39,685 bases of DNA from CAYTMY01 sp964618075 (GTDB lineage Bacteria; Bacillota; Clostridia; Eubacteriales; Anaerofustaceae), in NCBI GenBank assembly GCA_964618075.1, contig CAZTZO010000014.1, forward strand, positions 1-39,685, given 5' to 3'. Under the pieces are notes generated by a model. It saw only the letters and a list, made by a program, of their open reading frames with translations. It searched no databases and was not told the DNA's origin. Below, piece by piece: positions 15,385 to 25,574 of the stretch; the stretch's first letter is position 1; each line of letters begins with the position of its first letter. A program made the translations under genes and the position numbers.

Positions 15385-15593
15385 GAAATAATTATTTTAT
15401 ATACTATTAATTTTATTGATTATATGTCGCTTTGCCTTATATTTGCATATTGTTAATTCCGCAATTATTATTCAAGATAATTTTTGATATTTCCAATATC
15501 GTAAATATAAACTATTTCTAAATATTTGTCAAGCATTTTCGTAAATATATTTAAATTCGCAAAATTGGATTATATCCCTTAGAGAGAAAGTAC

Positions 15594-15630
15594 TTTAAGC
15601 GAAGCAGCAAGCTGCGCTACGATGCTTAAA
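15594..15630. other. Hairpin of uncertain role
   Basis: TTTAAGC (15594-15600) pairs with GCTTAAA (15624-15630) around an inner GCAGC-AA-GCTGC stem. There is no gene on either side within 200 bp, so it may be a decayed terminator or a structured RNA. Confidence 0.35.
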
Positions 15631-15650
15631 AACAGGGGAAAGTATATACT

Positions 15651-15874
15651 TTTTTCAGCCTGACCCGGTCACCTTGCAAAAAAGCATAAAATCCTGTATA
15701 TACACTAATTTAAAGTCTGACCCGGTCACTTTGCAAAAGTGCAAGCGTTATATATAGAGCATTTGCAGTTCATTTTCATTCTGACCCGGTCACATTGCAA
15801 AAAAGCACTAACACAAAGAAAAGACCGCCCTCACGGACGGTCTCATTTGCATTCTGACCCGGTCACTTTGTAAA
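15651..15874. repeat. Dyad repeat array R4, four copies
   Basis: Cores at 15661-15671, 15718-15728, 15782-15792 and 15854-15864 (spacing 57, 64 and 72 bp). The array runs up to the stop codon of the CoA-transferase gene. The segment between copies 3 and 4 holds a terminator hairpin nearly identical to that in array R8. Confidence 0.9.
15811..15842 (-). terminator. Terminator of the CoA-transferase gene, inside the repeat array
   Basis: On the minus strand AGACCGTCC pairs with GGGCGGTCT (one G-U pair) around GTGA, followed by TTTCTTTG. It lies between the third and fourth dyad elements, and almost the same sequence occurs at 39583-39613. Confidence 0.85.
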
Positions 15875-17440
15875 TTATTTATTTTCGCTGTCTACGTACT
15901 CTCCGAGTCCTCCCCATTTTTCAAAGAATATCCTTTCGTCCATAACCTTCAGATCCTTTGCGATCTCTGGCTTGAAGCCGAGGTTTTGAAGTATATCCTT
16001 TTGAAGGTCTATGCCCGGGGCTATCTCCGTTATAGTCATTTTGCCGTCTATAAGGTTAAACACGCAGCGCTCCGTCACATACATGACCTCCTGCTCAGGT
16101 TTCTTATATTTGCCGCTGAATGTTATCTGGTCAACTTTTTGTATGAACTTGGGCATATTGCCCTCCTCAACGACAGTGATTTTACCGTCACCCACGGCAA
16201 ATTTCGCTTTGTTCATCAAGGTGCCGCAGAACACGAGCTTTTTCGTGCGGTCGCATATATTGATGAGTCCGCCGGGGCCTGTAAGGCGAGTACCCATTTT
16301 GCTTACGTTGATATTGCCCTCTTCGTCTGCCTGACCTATACCTAAGCAGCTCATATCCATACCGCCGCCGTCGATAAAATCAAACATACTGCCGTGTTCT
16401 ATTGTCGCCTGAGGATTGTAGGAGCTTCCGAAGTTGGGAAGTGCCGAAGGAACGCCTCCCACCATGCCGCTTTCCGCTGTAAGCGTTATAGCGTCCGAAT
16501 AGCCCTCCTCAGCTGCGATGTTCGCAACGTCTGCCGATATGCCAACGCCCAAGTTTGTTATATTGCCTCTTCTTAATTCCATAGCGCAGCGCCTTGCTAT
16601 TATCTTTCTTTCGTTTAAGTCAAGGAACTTTATCATGTTGAGAGGCTTCTTTACTTCTCCGCTGAAGGCAGGCTCGTAATAAACACCCTCGGCTTGCCAG
16701 CACGCCTCCTGTTTTGTGGCTACGACAACATAATCCACCATTATTCCGGGAATTCTTACGTCCTTGGGCTTAAAGGTACCACGTTTTGCAGCCCATTCAA
16801 CTTGAACTATAACTATACCTCCGCTGTTTTTGGCAGCCGCCGCTATGCTGTAGCCCTCGTTGATTATGCTTTCTCTTGTGAAGGTGATGTTGCCGTCCTC
16901 GTCGGCAGCAGTGCCCCGAAGAAGCGCTACGTTAAGAGGAAAGCTCTTATAGAAAAGATAATCCTCGCCCTTAAAATTCACAAGCTCACATATATCCTCT
17001 TTTGTGGCTTCGTTCATTCTTCCGCCCTCGACTCTCGGGTCTACAAACGTACCCATTCCGACCTTTGTCATGATGCCGGGTCTGTGGGAAGCTATTTCTC
17101 TCCAAAGGTGGATTATAACTCCCTGAGGAAGACAGTGACATTGTATTTTATTCGCTCTTGCCAAATCGCACAGTGCAAATGCAGAGCCGATATGCGCAGC
17201 GTCCCATGCCCTGACGAGTCCCTCTATACCAAGCCTCGTTATGCCTCTCTCGCCCCAGTCGCCCATAGCGCAGCCCTGTTTAAGATGAAGATCCTTAGGC
17301 AAGCCCTCTTCCTTATAGTTGGCAGCTATTTCCTGAGCTATTTCTTCAGGCCATCCCGACAGGCCCATTCCGCCTACACCCACGGTCGCACCGTTGGGGA
17401 TTAGCCTTGCGGCTTCTCTTGCAGTTATAAATTTAGCCAT
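15875..17440 (-). CDS. Family I acyl-CoA transferase, fused alpha-beta
   Basis: A 521-residue protein containing both halves of a family I CoA-transferase, as in propionate/acetate CoA-transferases. The N-terminal half has the glycine-rich GATVGVGGMGLSGWPEEI. The C-terminal half has NLGVGISADVANIA and then TAESGMVGG, whose Glu at about residue 323 is the expected catalytic glutamate that forms the CoA thioester. Substrates cannot be fixed; short-chain acids or 3-oxoacids are typical. It is a single gene with its own promoter region (17441-17560) and a terminator inside a dyad-repeat array. It is divergent from the pyrimidine operon. The start is supported by AGGAGG upstream. Confidence 0.92.
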   Translation of the reverse strand: MAKFITAREAARLIPNGATVGVGGMGLSGWPEEIAQEIAANYKEEGLPKDLHLKQGCAMGDWGERGITRLGIEGLVRAWDAAHIGSAFALCDLARANKIQCHCLPQGVIIHLWREIASHRPGIMTKVGMGTFVDPRVEGGRMNEATKEDICELVNFKGEDYLFYKSFPLNVALLRGTAADEDGNITFTRESIINEGYSIAAAAKNSGGIVIVQVEWAAKRGTFKPKDVRIPGIMVDYVVVATKQEACWQAEGVYYEPAFSGEVKKPLNMIKFLDLNERKIIARRCAMELRRGNITNLGVGISADVANIAAEEGYSDAITLTAESGMVGGVPSALPNFGSSYNPQATIEHGSMFDFIDGGGMDMSCLGIGQADEEGNINVSKMGTRLTGPGGLINICDRTKKLVFCGTLMNKAKFAVGDGKITVVEEGNMPKFIQKVDQITFSGKYKKPEQEVMYVTERCVFNLIDGKMTITEIAPGIDLQKDILQNLGFKPEIAKDLKVMDERIFFEKWGGLGEYVDSENK

Positions 17441-17611
17441 GTTTTTTAATCCTCCTGTTTATTATTTGATTATTTGCGCCGTAAAATGCGCTTATATTAT
17501 TATAATAACATAATGAATTTTATGTTTCTACCAAAAGTTTCACAAATTTTTTAAGGTAATATCGCATATATTATTTCTTTAATTCAGTTATGATATTTTT
17601 TATTATCACCG

Positions 17612-17640
17612 TTGACATAAGGCGCATAATACGATAAAAT
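17612..17640 (+). promoter_or_regulatory. Promoter of the pyrimidine operon
   Basis: TTGACA (17612-17617), a 17-bp spacer, then TAAAAT (17635-17640). The predicted leader is only about 20 nt, with CGGAGG before the ATG. That leaves no room for a PyrR-type attenuator or an antiterminator stem. Confidence 0.88.
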
Positions 17641-17666
17641 AATTAGTTAGAAAAACGGAGGTTTGC

Positions 17667-18953
17667 ATGAAGCTTTTACTTGCGGGCGGCTGTATATACA
17701 AAGACGGTACATTTAAGCGTCAGGATATATTGCTTGACGACGGACTTGTATTTTTCATAAAAACCGATTCCCCCGTTGAAAACGTCGACCGTATTTTGAA
17801 ATTGAAAAATAAATTTATCGCTCCGGGTTTTGCAGATGTTCACGTACATCTCAGGGAACCCGGTTTTTCATATAAGGAAACAATATCTTCAGGCACACAC
17901 GCTGCTGCTAAGGGCGGATATACTGCCGTATGCACTATGCCGAACCTTTCGCCGGCACCGGATTGCTTAGAGAATTTAAAAATACAAACAGATATTATAA
18001 AGAAAGACGCACTTATAGACGTATTTCCGTTTGCCTCAATAACAAAAAAAAGGAAGGGCTACGGCGAACTGTCCGATATAAAAGAGTTATCAGGTAAGGT
18101 CGTTGGTTTTTCAGACGACGGGACAGGCATAAAAGACGAAGAAACCATGCTTAGAGCAATGCGTGAGGTAAAAAAATACTCTTCTATTATATCAGCGCAC
18201 TGCGAGGACATCTCTTTAATAAAGGAGGGTGCCTGTATTCACGACGGCAGATACGCCAAAGCAAATAATTTTATCGGTATATCCTCCGAAAGCGAGTACA
18301 AACAGGTTGAGCGCGATATAAAGCTTGTAAGAAAAACAAACTGCGCTTACCACGTCTGCCACGTTTCCACCCGCCAGAGTATCGAGGCTATAAGGAAGGC
18401 TAAAAAGGAAGGGCTTAACGTCACCTGCGAGAGCGCACCGCACTACCTTGTGCTTTGCGAGGACGACCTTAAGGACGACGGACGATATAAAATGAATCCG
18501 CCTCTTCGCTCAAGAGAGGATAGACTTGCTCTTGTAGAGGCCTTAAAGGACGATACCATAGACATGATAGCTACAGACCACGCTCCGCACTCAAAGTTAG
18601 AAAAATCAAAGGGCTTATCAGGCAGCCTTATGGGGATAACGGGGATAGAAGCTTCCTTTTCGGTTTTGTACACATACCTTGTGAAAACAAAGATAATAAC
18701 ACTTGAAAAACTTATGGATAAGCTTTGTACTTCTCCGAGAAAAAGATTTTCTCTGCCCGACAACTCGATAGAGGAAAATAAGCTTGCCGATTTAACAATA
18801 TTTGATATAGATACGCCGTACGAGCTTAAATGCGAGGATTTTATTTCCATGGGCAAATCCACGCCCTTTGACAAAGAGATCTTATATGGCAGAATATATA
18901 TGACAATACATAACGGGAGAATAGTATGGGAAAACAATTTACCAAAAAATTGA
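17667..18953 (+). CDS. pyrC: Dihydroorotase
   Basis: A 428-residue, type I (PyrC/AllB-like) dihydroorotase, which cyclises carbamoyl-aspartate to dihydroorotate in the third step of UMP synthesis. It shows the metal site DVHVHLREPG at about residues 58-67, the GTHAAAKGGYTAVCTMPN segment, HCEDIS, HVCHVST and the late DHAPHSKLEK with the catalytic Asp. Length is typical. It is the first gene of a nine-gene operon with a strong promoter and a very short leader. The last 28 bp overlap the start of carA in another frame, so the two are tightly coupled. Confidence 0.95.
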   Translation: MKLLLAGGCIYKDGTFKRQDILLDDGLVFFIKTDSPVENVDRILKLKNKFIAPGFADVHVHLREPGFSYKETISSGTHAAAKGGYTAVCTMPNLSPAPDCLENLKIQTDIIKKDALIDVFPFASITKKRKGYGELSDIKELSGKVVGFSDDGTGIKDEETMLRAMREVKKYSSIISAHCEDISLIKEGACIHDGRYAKANNFIGISSESEYKQVERDIKLVRKTNCAYHVCHVSTRQSIEAIRKAKKEGLNVTCESAPHYLVLCEDDLKDDGRYKMNPPLRSREDRLALVEALKDDTIDMIATDHAPHSKLEKSKGLSGSLMGITGIEASFSVLYTYLVKTKIITLEKLMDKLCTSPRKRFSLPDNSIEENKLADLTIFDIDTPYELKCEDFISMGKSTPFDKEILYGRIYMTIHNGRIVWENNLPKN

Positions 18954-20032
18954 TCCTTGAGGACGGACACGAGTTTTACGGCTACAGCTTCGGCGCAGAA
19001 AAAGACGCTGTATGCGAGCTTGTGTTCAACACGTCCATGGTGGGCTATCAGGAAATAGTCACAGACCCCTCATACACGGATCAGGCGGTTGTTATGACAT
19101 ATCCGCTTATAGGCAACTACGGAATGAACGACGAGGACAGCGAAACGAAGAATCCCTCCATCACCGGTATAGTTGTGCGCGAATACAACCCTTATCCGAG
19201 CAATTTCAGATATACCAAAACCTTAGGCGAGGTATTGATAGAAAACGACATTATCGGAATAAGCGGCGTGGACACGCGAATGATAACAAGAATAATACGA
19301 AGTAAAGGCTCTCAAAGAGCGCTTCTGTGCTCGCCCGATATTACTATTAAGGAGGGCTTAAAGAGGATAGAAGAAACGCCTATTGCCACAGACAGCGTAA
19401 AGCGCGTCAGCTGCAAGCATCTTTGGTATTCGAGAACGCCGAATTATAAATACAACGTCGTTGCAATAGACTGCGGAATCAAGCTAAACGTCATAAGGAG
19501 CTTTAACAAGCTTGGCTGCAACATGACGGTAGTTCCATACAACACGTCAAGCGAGGAAATAATGAATATAAACCCCGACGGCATCTTTCTTTCAAACGGG
19601 CCGGGAAACCCGGAGGACGTTGTAGAGGTAATAAATACCGTAAAGGCGTTGAGCGGTAAGATACCTATGTTCGGTATATGCTTAGGTCATCAGATAATGA
19701 GCCTTGCCGGCGGAGCGAAAACCTACAAGATGAAGTTCGGGCACCGAGGCGGCAACCACCCTGTAATGAACCTTGATACAGGAAAAATTGAGATAACGAG
19801 CCAGAACCACTCGTATGCCGTCGATGAAAGCTCTATTAAGAATACGACTTTAAAAATAACGCACAAAAACCTTCTGGATAATACAGTGGAGGGAATAATA
19901 AGCGAGGATAAAAGCATGTTTTCCGTACAGTACCACCCCGAAAGAGCTCCGGGACCTCAGGACAGCGTATACCTGTTAGACGAGTTCGTCGAGCTTATGA
20001 ATAAATTCAAAGGGGGAGAAAACAATGCCTAA
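18926..20032 (+). CDS. carA: Carbamoyl-phosphate synthase, small (glutaminase) subunit
   Basis: A 368-residue subunit that hydrolyses glutamine and passes ammonia to CarB. The N-terminal CPSase domain (LILEDGHEFYGYSFG, FNTSMVGYQEIVTDPSY) is followed by a class I glutamine amidotransferase domain. Its nucleophile Cys lies in FGICLGHQ at about residue 252, and HPE of the triad is near the C-terminus. The start lies 28 bp inside pyrC, with GGGAG upstream, and the stop overlaps the carB start by 8 bp. Placement within the pyr cluster implies that the enzyme serves mainly pyrimidine synthesis. Confidence 0.96.
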   Translation: MGKQFTKKLILEDGHEFYGYSFGAEKDAVCELVFNTSMVGYQEIVTDPSYTDQAVVMTYPLIGNYGMNDEDSETKNPSITGIVVREYNPYPSNFRYTKTLGEVLIENDIIGISGVDTRMITRIIRSKGSQRALLCSPDITIKEGLKRIEETPIATDSVKRVSCKHLWYSRTPNYKYNVVAIDCGIKLNVIRSFNKLGCNMTVVPYNTSSEEIMNINPDGIFLSNGPGNPEDVVEVINTVKALSGKIPMFGICLGHQIMSLAGGAKTYKMKFGHRGGNHPVMNLDTGKIEITSQNHSYAVDESSIKNTTLKITHKNLLDNTVEGIISEDKSMFSVQYHPERAPGPQDSVYLLDEFVELMNKFKGGENNA

Positions 20033-23000
20033 GCGCACGGATATAAACAAAATACTCGTCATCGGCTCAGGCCCGATAATAATCGGTCAGGCTGCGGAAT
20101 TCGACTACGCCGGAACACAGGCGTGCCTTGCTTTAAAGGAAGAGGGATATAAGGTCGTACTTATCAACTCAAACCCCGCAACAATAATGACCGACACGCA
20201 TATAGCGGACAAGATATATATGGAGCCGTTAACTTTGGAATATGTCGCTAAAATACTGCGCTACGAGCGCCCCGACGCTATCCTTCCCGGGCTTGGCGGT
20301 CAAACGGGCTTAAATTTGGCTGCACAGCTTTACAGAAAAGGCGTCTTGCAGGAATGCGGAGTAGAGCTGCTCGGTACAAGCTTTGAGAGCATAGAAAAGG
20401 CGGAGGACAGGGAGCTTTTTAAAAAGCTTTGTGAGGATTTGGGCGAGCCTGTACCGCCGAGTGAAATAGCGCACAGTATAGAGCAAAGTATAAAATGCGC
20501 AGAGGATATAGGATACCCCGTCGTGCTTCGTCCGGCCTTCACATTGGGAGGAACGGGCGGAGGCTTTGCCGACAACGAGCAAGAGCTTGTAGAGATAATG
20601 AAAAACGCTCTGGAGTTTTCCCCCGTGCATCAGGTGCTTGTCGAAAAGAGCATAAAGGGCTTTAAGGAAATAGAGTTTGAGGTCATGCGCGACGCCAACA
20701 ATACCGCTATAACTATATGCGGCATGGAAAACGTCGACCCCGTCGGTATCCATACGGGCGATTCGATAGTAGTAGCACCCTGTCAGACGCTTTCAAACAA
20801 GGAATATCAGATGCTTCGTGACAGTGCGCTCAAAATTATAAGAGCTTTAAAAATAGAGGGCGGCTGCAATGTACAATTTGCACTTGACCCGTTCTCCTTT
20901 AAATACTACCTTATAGAGGTCAACCCGAGGGTGTCACGTTCTTCGGCTCTTGCATCAAAGGCAAGCGGTTATCCTATCGCAAGAGTGTCGGCAAAGGTTG
21001 CCACGGGGCTGCTTCTAAACGAAATACAAATAGCCAACACACCAGCCTCCTTTGAGCCGACTCTTGACTACATAGTAACTAAGATAGCTCGTTTCCCGTT
21101 TGACAAGTTCGTTTCCGCCTCCAACCGTCTTTCAACGCAGATGAAGGCAACAGGCGAGGTCATGAGCATAGGCAGGACGTTTGAGGAAAGCCTTTTAAAG
21201 GCTGTTCGCTCTCTGGAAACGGGAGTTTGCCATATATATATGGACAAATTCGATAATATGCCTACAAACGAAATGTTAAATTATATCAGCGAAGCGACAG
21301 ACGACAGGATTTACGCCATAGCAGAGCTGATAAGAAGAGATACCGATTTGGGCGTGATTTACGACCACACGAAAATCGACCTTTTCTTCCTCTACAAGAT
21401 GCGTAACATCGTCAATTTCGAAACCGTCCTAAAACAAAACAAGGACAATATCGAAGTGCTTCGACAAGCTAAAAGAATGGGCGTATCCGACAAATACATT
21501 GCAAAGGTCTGGCAATATAGCGAGCTTGAAATATTCAAGAAGCGACAAAACGAAAATATCATGCCCGTATATAAGATGATAGACACCTGCGCCGGCGAAT
21601 TTTCAAGCTATGTTCCCTACTTCTACTCAACGTATGAACAGGAAAACGAATCAATAGTAAGCGACAAAAAGAAGATAATAGTTTTGGGAAGCGGCCCGAT
21701 AAGGATAGGTCAGGGCGTGGAGTTCGACTATTCCACAGTACACGCCGTATGGACTATAAGACAGGCGGGATATGAGGCTATAATCATAAACAACAACCCC
21801 GAAACCGTTTCCACTGACTATACGACAAGCGACAAGCTTTATTTTGAGCCTCTTGCCATAGAGGACGTGATGAACGTGATAAGCTTAGAGAAGCCAATGG
21901 GAGTTATAGTATCTCTCGGCGGACAAACGGCTATAAACCTTTCGGATTCACTAAGCAAGCTAAATGTAAATATAATCGGTACGGATAACGAAGCTATAGA
22001 GCGCGCCGAAAACAGAGATTCCTTTGAAAAGATTTTAGATAAGCTCGGTATACCGCAGCCGAACGGAAAAGCCGTCACAAAAATAGAGGACGGTGTAAAC
22101 GCGGCAAAGGAAATAGGCTACCCCGTATTGGTCAGACCGAGCTTTGTACTCGGCGGACGGGCAATGCAGATTGTCGGAAACGAAAATTCTCTCAGACGCT
22201 ATCTTCACACGGCTGTGGAAATAGACGAATCCAAGCCTGTATTGGTCGACAAATACATAACGGGCAAGGAGCTTGAGACCGACGCTGTCTGTGACGGCAC
22301 GGACGTATTTATCCCCGGAATCATGCAGCACGTCGAAAAAACGGGCATTCACTCAGGCGACTCCATAAGCATATATCCGCCTTTTTCCATAAGCAAAAAA
22401 ACAAAGGAAACTATCCTTGACTACACCGTGCGCTTAGGGCTAGGCGTGGGAATAAAGGGACTTTTCAACATACAGTTCATAGTGGACGAAAATGAAAAGG
22501 TATATATAATAGAATTAAATCCCCGCTCGTCGAGAACAGTACCGTTTATATCAAAGTCCTCCGGCTATTCGCTTGCGGACATAGCAACAAAGGTCATGCT
22601 CGGAGAATCACTTAAAGCTCAGGGCTTGGCAGGTGTTACACCGAGAGCAAGAAACAAGTGGTTCGTCAAGGCTCCCGCATTCTCGTTTTCTAAAATAAGA
22701 GGAGCCGACACATACCTCTCGCCTGAAATGAAGTCCACAGGAGAAGCCATAGGCTACGACAAATCCTTAAACAGGGCCCTATACAAAGCCTTGCAGTCGT
22801 CGGGAATGAACGTAACGAATTACGGAACGATATTAGTCACCATTGCCGACAAGGATAAGCAGAGGGCTCTTCCTCTTATAAAGCGCTTTTATAAGCTCGG
22901 CTTTAACATTGAAGCTACCAGCGGAACGGCGGACTTCCTCAAGGAGCACGGCATTCGCACAAGAGTTAAAAAGAAGCTGAGCGAGGGCAGCGAGGAGATA

Positions 23001-23207
23001 CTCCAGTCACTAAGGCGCGGATATGTAAGCTATGTGATAAATACAAAGGATATCGACTCCGAAAGCCAGAACAGCGACGGCTTTGAAATACGAAGGTGTG
23101 CAGTAGAAAATAACGTTACAATGTTCACGGCGCTTGAAACCGTCAGCGTGCTTCTCGATGTGTTGGAGGAAATTACCATTGGAGTATCAACTATAGATTC
23201 GGAGTAA
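20025..23207 (+). CDS. carB: Carbamoyl-phosphate synthase, large subunit
   Basis: A 1060-residue synthase subunit, the usual length. It has the internal duplication of two ATP-grasp halves: the first opens with ILVIGSGPIIIGQAAEFDYAGTQA and the second with IIVLGSGPIRIGQGVEFDYSTVHA. The ATP-grasp landmarks VLRPAFTLGGTGGGFA and VLVRPSFVLGGRAMQIV are present, as are the two metal-ligand segments EVNPRVSRSSALASKA and ELNPRSSRTVPFISK. The C-terminal 140 residues are the allosteric MGS-like domain. The 8-bp overlap with carA suggests coupled translation in equal amounts. Confidence 0.97.
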   Translation: MPKRTDINKILVIGSGPIIIGQAAEFDYAGTQACLALKEEGYKVVLINSNPATIMTDTHIADKIYMEPLTLEYVAKILRYERPDAILPGLGGQTGLNLAAQLYRKGVLQECGVELLGTSFESIEKAEDRELFKKLCEDLGEPVPPSEIAHSIEQSIKCAEDIGYPVVLRPAFTLGGTGGGFADNEQELVEIMKNALEFSPVHQVLVEKSIKGFKEIEFEVMRDANNTAITICGMENVDPVGIHTGDSIVVAPCQTLSNKEYQMLRDSALKIIRALKIEGGCNVQFALDPFSFKYYLIEVNPRVSRSSALASKASGYPIARVSAKVATGLLLNEIQIANTPASFEPTLDYIVTKIARFPFDKFVSASNRLSTQMKATGEVMSIGRTFEESLLKAVRSLETGVCHIYMDKFDNMPTNEMLNYISEATDDRIYAIAELIRRDTDLGVIYDHTKIDLFFLYKMRNIVNFETVLKQNKDNIEVLRQAKRMGVSDKYIAKVWQYSELEIFKKRQNENIMPVYKMIDTCAGEFSSYVPYFYSTYEQENESIVSDKKKIIVLGSGPIRIGQGVEFDYSTVHAVWTIRQAGYEAIIINNNPETVSTDYTTSDKLYFEPLAIEDVMNVISLEKPMGVIVSLGGQTAINLSDSLSKLNVNIIGTDNEAIERAENRDSFEKILDKLGIPQPNGKAVTKIEDGVNAAKEIGYPVLVRPSFVLGGRAMQIVGNENSLRRYLHTAVEIDESKPVLVDKYITGKELETDAVCDGTDVFIPGIMQHVEKTGIHSGDSISIYPPFSISKKTKETILDYTVRLGLGVGIKGLFNIQFIVDENEKVYIIELNPRSSRTVPFISKSSGYSLADIATKVMLGESLKAQGLAGVTPRARNKWFVKAPAFSFSKIRGADTYLSPEMKSTGEAIGYDKSLNRALYKALQSSGMNVTNYGTILVTIADKDKQRALPLIKRFYKLGFNIEATSGTADFLKEHGIRTRVKKKLSEGSEEILQSLRRGYVSYVINTKDIDSESQNSDGFEIRRCAVENNVTMFTALETVSVLLDVLEEITIGVSTIDSE

Positions 23208-23211
23208 AAAT

Positions 23212-23952
23212 ATGTCTGAACAAATATTAACGCTAAAATCAAACAAACGCTTAACAAAGGACGTTTATAAGCTCATCTTTGAGCTTGAAAAAAATGATTT
23301 TACCTGCCCGGGACAGTTTGTGAACATCAAGGTGGACAATCTGTATTTAAGAAGGCCCATATCCGTATGCGACTTAAACGGTAATGAGCTTACCTTGATA
23401 GTGCGCGTCGTCGGTGAGGGCACAAGGATTCTTTGTGATAGCATAGTTGGGGCAGAATATAATATGCTTACTGCTTTGGGAAACGGCTTTGATATATCAA
23501 AAGCACCCGAAAAGGTATTGATTGCAGGCGGCGGCGTGGGGTGCCCTCCGCTTTATTACCTTGCAAAATGCTTGAAAAAAGCAAATAAAAAGGTATTTGC
23601 TGCTTTGGGCTTTAACAGTAAGGATGAAGTCTTTTACGAGGAAGAATTCGCAAAAATCTGCGATGAGGTTGAAATATCCACTCTCGACGGAAGCCTGGGC
23701 ACAAAGGGATATGTGACGGACGCTTTAAAAAAAGCACCAAGCGATTATGAATATGTATTTGCCTGCGGCCCCGAAGCCATGCTAAAGGCAGTGTATGACT
23801 TAGAAAAAATCAAAAACGGGCTTTTCAGCTTTGAAGAGCGTATGGGCTGCGGCTTCGGAGCCTGTATGGGCTGCTCCTGTAAAACAAAATACGGCTACAA
23901 GCGTATATGCACCGACGGCCCCGTATTGTGTAAGGAGGAGATTATATGGTAG
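23212..23952 (+). CDS. pyrK: Dihydroorotate dehydrogenase electron-transfer subunit
   Basis: A 246-residue iron-sulfur flavoprotein that couples class 1B dihydroorotate dehydrogenase to NAD+. It has the FAD-binding LRRPISVCD, the nucleotide-binding GGGVGCPPLYYLAKCL, and near the C-terminus the [2Fe-2S] ligand cluster CGFGACMGCSC ... CTDGPVLC. It starts 4 bp after carB, and its last 7 bp overlap pyrD, its functional partner. The presence of PyrK indicates NAD-linked, quinone-independent orotate formation, as expected for a fermentative anaerobe. Confidence 0.96.
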   Translation: MSEQILTLKSNKRLTKDVYKLIFELEKNDFTCPGQFVNIKVDNLYLRRPISVCDLNGNELTLIVRVVGEGTRILCDSIVGAEYNMLTALGNGFDISKAPEKVLIAGGGVGCPPLYYLAKCLKKANKKVFAALGFNSKDEVFYEEEFAKICDEVEISTLDGSLGTKGYVTDALKKAPSDYEYVFACGPEAMLKAVYDLEKIKNGLFSFEERMGCGFGACMGCSCKTKYGYKRICTDGPVLCKEEIIW

Positions 23953-24857
23953 ATTTAAGGACAAAAATATCAGGAATCCTTCTTGACAACCCTGTGATAG
24001 CGGCAAGCGGCACCTTTGGATATGGAAAAGAATTTGCTTCCTTTTACGACATAAATATACTCGGAAGCTTTTCGTTTAAGGGAACGACCTTAAATGAGCG
24101 CTTCGGCAACGATACACCTCGCATTGCAGAAACTAAAAGCGGTATGCTAAACTCTGTGGGCTTGCAAAACCCCGGAATTAAGCACGTTATCAACCATGAA
24201 CTAAAGGAATTAAAAAAGATATACTCAAAGCCTGTTATCGCAAATGTAAGCGGTTTTTCTCTCGACGAGTACACAAGCGTATGCAAAATGATAGACAAAG
24301 AGCCGCAGGTAGGTATAATAGAGGTAAATATTAGCTGCCCCAACGTCCATGACGGCGGAATGAGCTTCGGCACCTCGCCAAAAATGGCGGCGCTTATTTG
24401 TGAAAATGTCAAAAAAGTCACCACAAAGCCCGTATATATGAAGCTGACGCCGAATGTAACTGATATCGTTTCTATCGCAAAGGCATGTCAGGATGCGGGA
24501 GCAGACGGAATAAGCATGATAAATACGCTGCTTGCAATGCGTATAGATATAAAAAAGCGTGCGCCCGTGCTTAAAAACCGTACTGGCGGACTTTCGGGAG
24601 GCGCAATTTTCCCCGTGGCACTCAGAATGGTCTACGATGTATACGAAAAAGTGGATATCCCGATAATAGGCATGGGCGGAGTAGAATCTGCCGAGGACGT
24701 CATTGAAATGATGCTTGCCGGCGCAAGCTGCGTTGAAGTCGGTGCGGCAAACTTAAAAGACCCTTTTGCCTGCAAAAAAATAATCGAGCAGCTGCCGATA
24801 GTATGCGAAAGGCTCGGTATAAGTGATATTAAAGATATAATAGGAGGAGCGCACTAA
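23946..24857 (+). CDS. pyrD: Dihydroorotate dehydrogenase, class 1B catalytic subunit
   Basis: A 303-residue FMN enzyme that oxidises dihydroorotate to orotate together with PyrK. Visible features are the N-terminal GILLDNPVIAASGTFGYG, NSVGLQNPGIKHVI, the active-site Cys in VNISCPNVHDGG, and the FMN phosphate site PIIGMGGVESAEDVIEM. The catalytic Cys rather than Ser defines class 1. The GGAGGAG site lies inside pyrK. The next gene, pyrF, begins immediately after the stop. Confidence 0.96.
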   Translation: MVDLRTKISGILLDNPVIAASGTFGYGKEFASFYDINILGSFSFKGTTLNERFGNDTPRIAETKSGMLNSVGLQNPGIKHVINHELKELKKIYSKPVIANVSGFSLDEYTSVCKMIDKEPQVGIIEVNISCPNVHDGGMSFGTSPKMAALICENVKKVTTKPVYMKLTPNVTDIVSIAKACQDAGADGISMINTLLAMRIDIKKRAPVLKNRTGGLSGGAIFPVALRMVYDVYEKVDIPIIGMGGVESAEDVIEMMLAGASCVEVGAANLKDPFACKKIIEQLPIVCERLGISDIKDIIGGAH

Positions 24858-25556
24858 ATGGCAAAGGACGTAATAGTGGCGTGTGACTTTCCCGACAAGG
24901 ATACTACGCTGTCTTTTTTAAGCCGCTTTACAAACAAGAAACCCTACGTTAAGATCGGAATGGAGCTGTTCTATTCCGAGGGCGCAGACATGGTAAAGCG
25001 CATAAAGGATATGGGACATGAAATATTTCTTGATTTAAAGCTCTACGACATACCCAACACCGTTAAAAGCTCCATGAAGGTACTCTCAAGCTTAGAGGCA
25101 GATATGCTGAATCTGCATATAGCGGGGGGCAGCGAGATGATGAAAGGTGCGCTTGTCGGCTTAATGCGCCCTGATAACACACGTCCTCTTTTAATAGGAG
25201 TAACAATACTTACTTCAACAGACGAAAAAACTCTTCACGAGGAAATGCTGATAAAGGACGATATGCAGTCAACAGTACTCAGCTATGCAAAAAATGCAAA
25301 AGAAGCCGGCCTTGACGGAGTAGTTTGCTCAGCCTTGGAAGCAGGCAAAATCAAAGAGGTTTGCTCCGAAAGCTTCCTTACCGTGACTCCCGGCATACGC
25401 TTTAGCGATAATGATACAGGGGATCAAAAAAGAGTCGTCACGCCAAGTGATGCCGCTAAAATCGGCTCTGACTATATAGTTGTGGGACGCCCGATAACAA
25501 AAGCAGACGACCCTGTGGCGCAATATGAAAGATGCATGAACGAATTTTTATATTAA
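24858..25556 (+). CDS. pyrF: Orotidine-5'-phosphate decarboxylase
   Basis: A 232-residue TIM-barrel enzyme for the last step to UMP. It shows VACDFPDKDT at the N-terminus, the catalytic DLKLYDIPNTV (D-x-K-x-x-D) at about residues 60-70, and TPGIRF and YIVVGRPITKADDP of the phosphate site. The start codon directly abuts the pyrD stop, with AGGAGG inside pyrD. Typical length and no oddities. Confidence 0.96.
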   Translation: MAKDVIVACDFPDKDTTLSFLSRFTNKKPYVKIGMELFYSEGADMVKRIKDMGHEIFLDLKLYDIPNTVKSSMKVLSSLEADMLNLHIAGGSEMMKGALVGLMRPDNTRPLLIGVTILTSTDEKTLHEEMLIKDDMQSTVLSYAKNAKEAGLDGVVCSALEAGKIKEVCSESFLTVTPGIRFSDNDTGDQKRVVTPSDAAKIGSDYIVVGRPITKADDPVAQYERCMNEFLY

Positions 25557-25574
25557 GAGAGGTATAAATAAGCT

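Noticed and set aside
17441..17666. PyrR-binding attenuator or riboswitch before pyrC
   Set aside because: The predicted leader is about 20 nt, and no terminator hairpin exists between promoter and pyrC.
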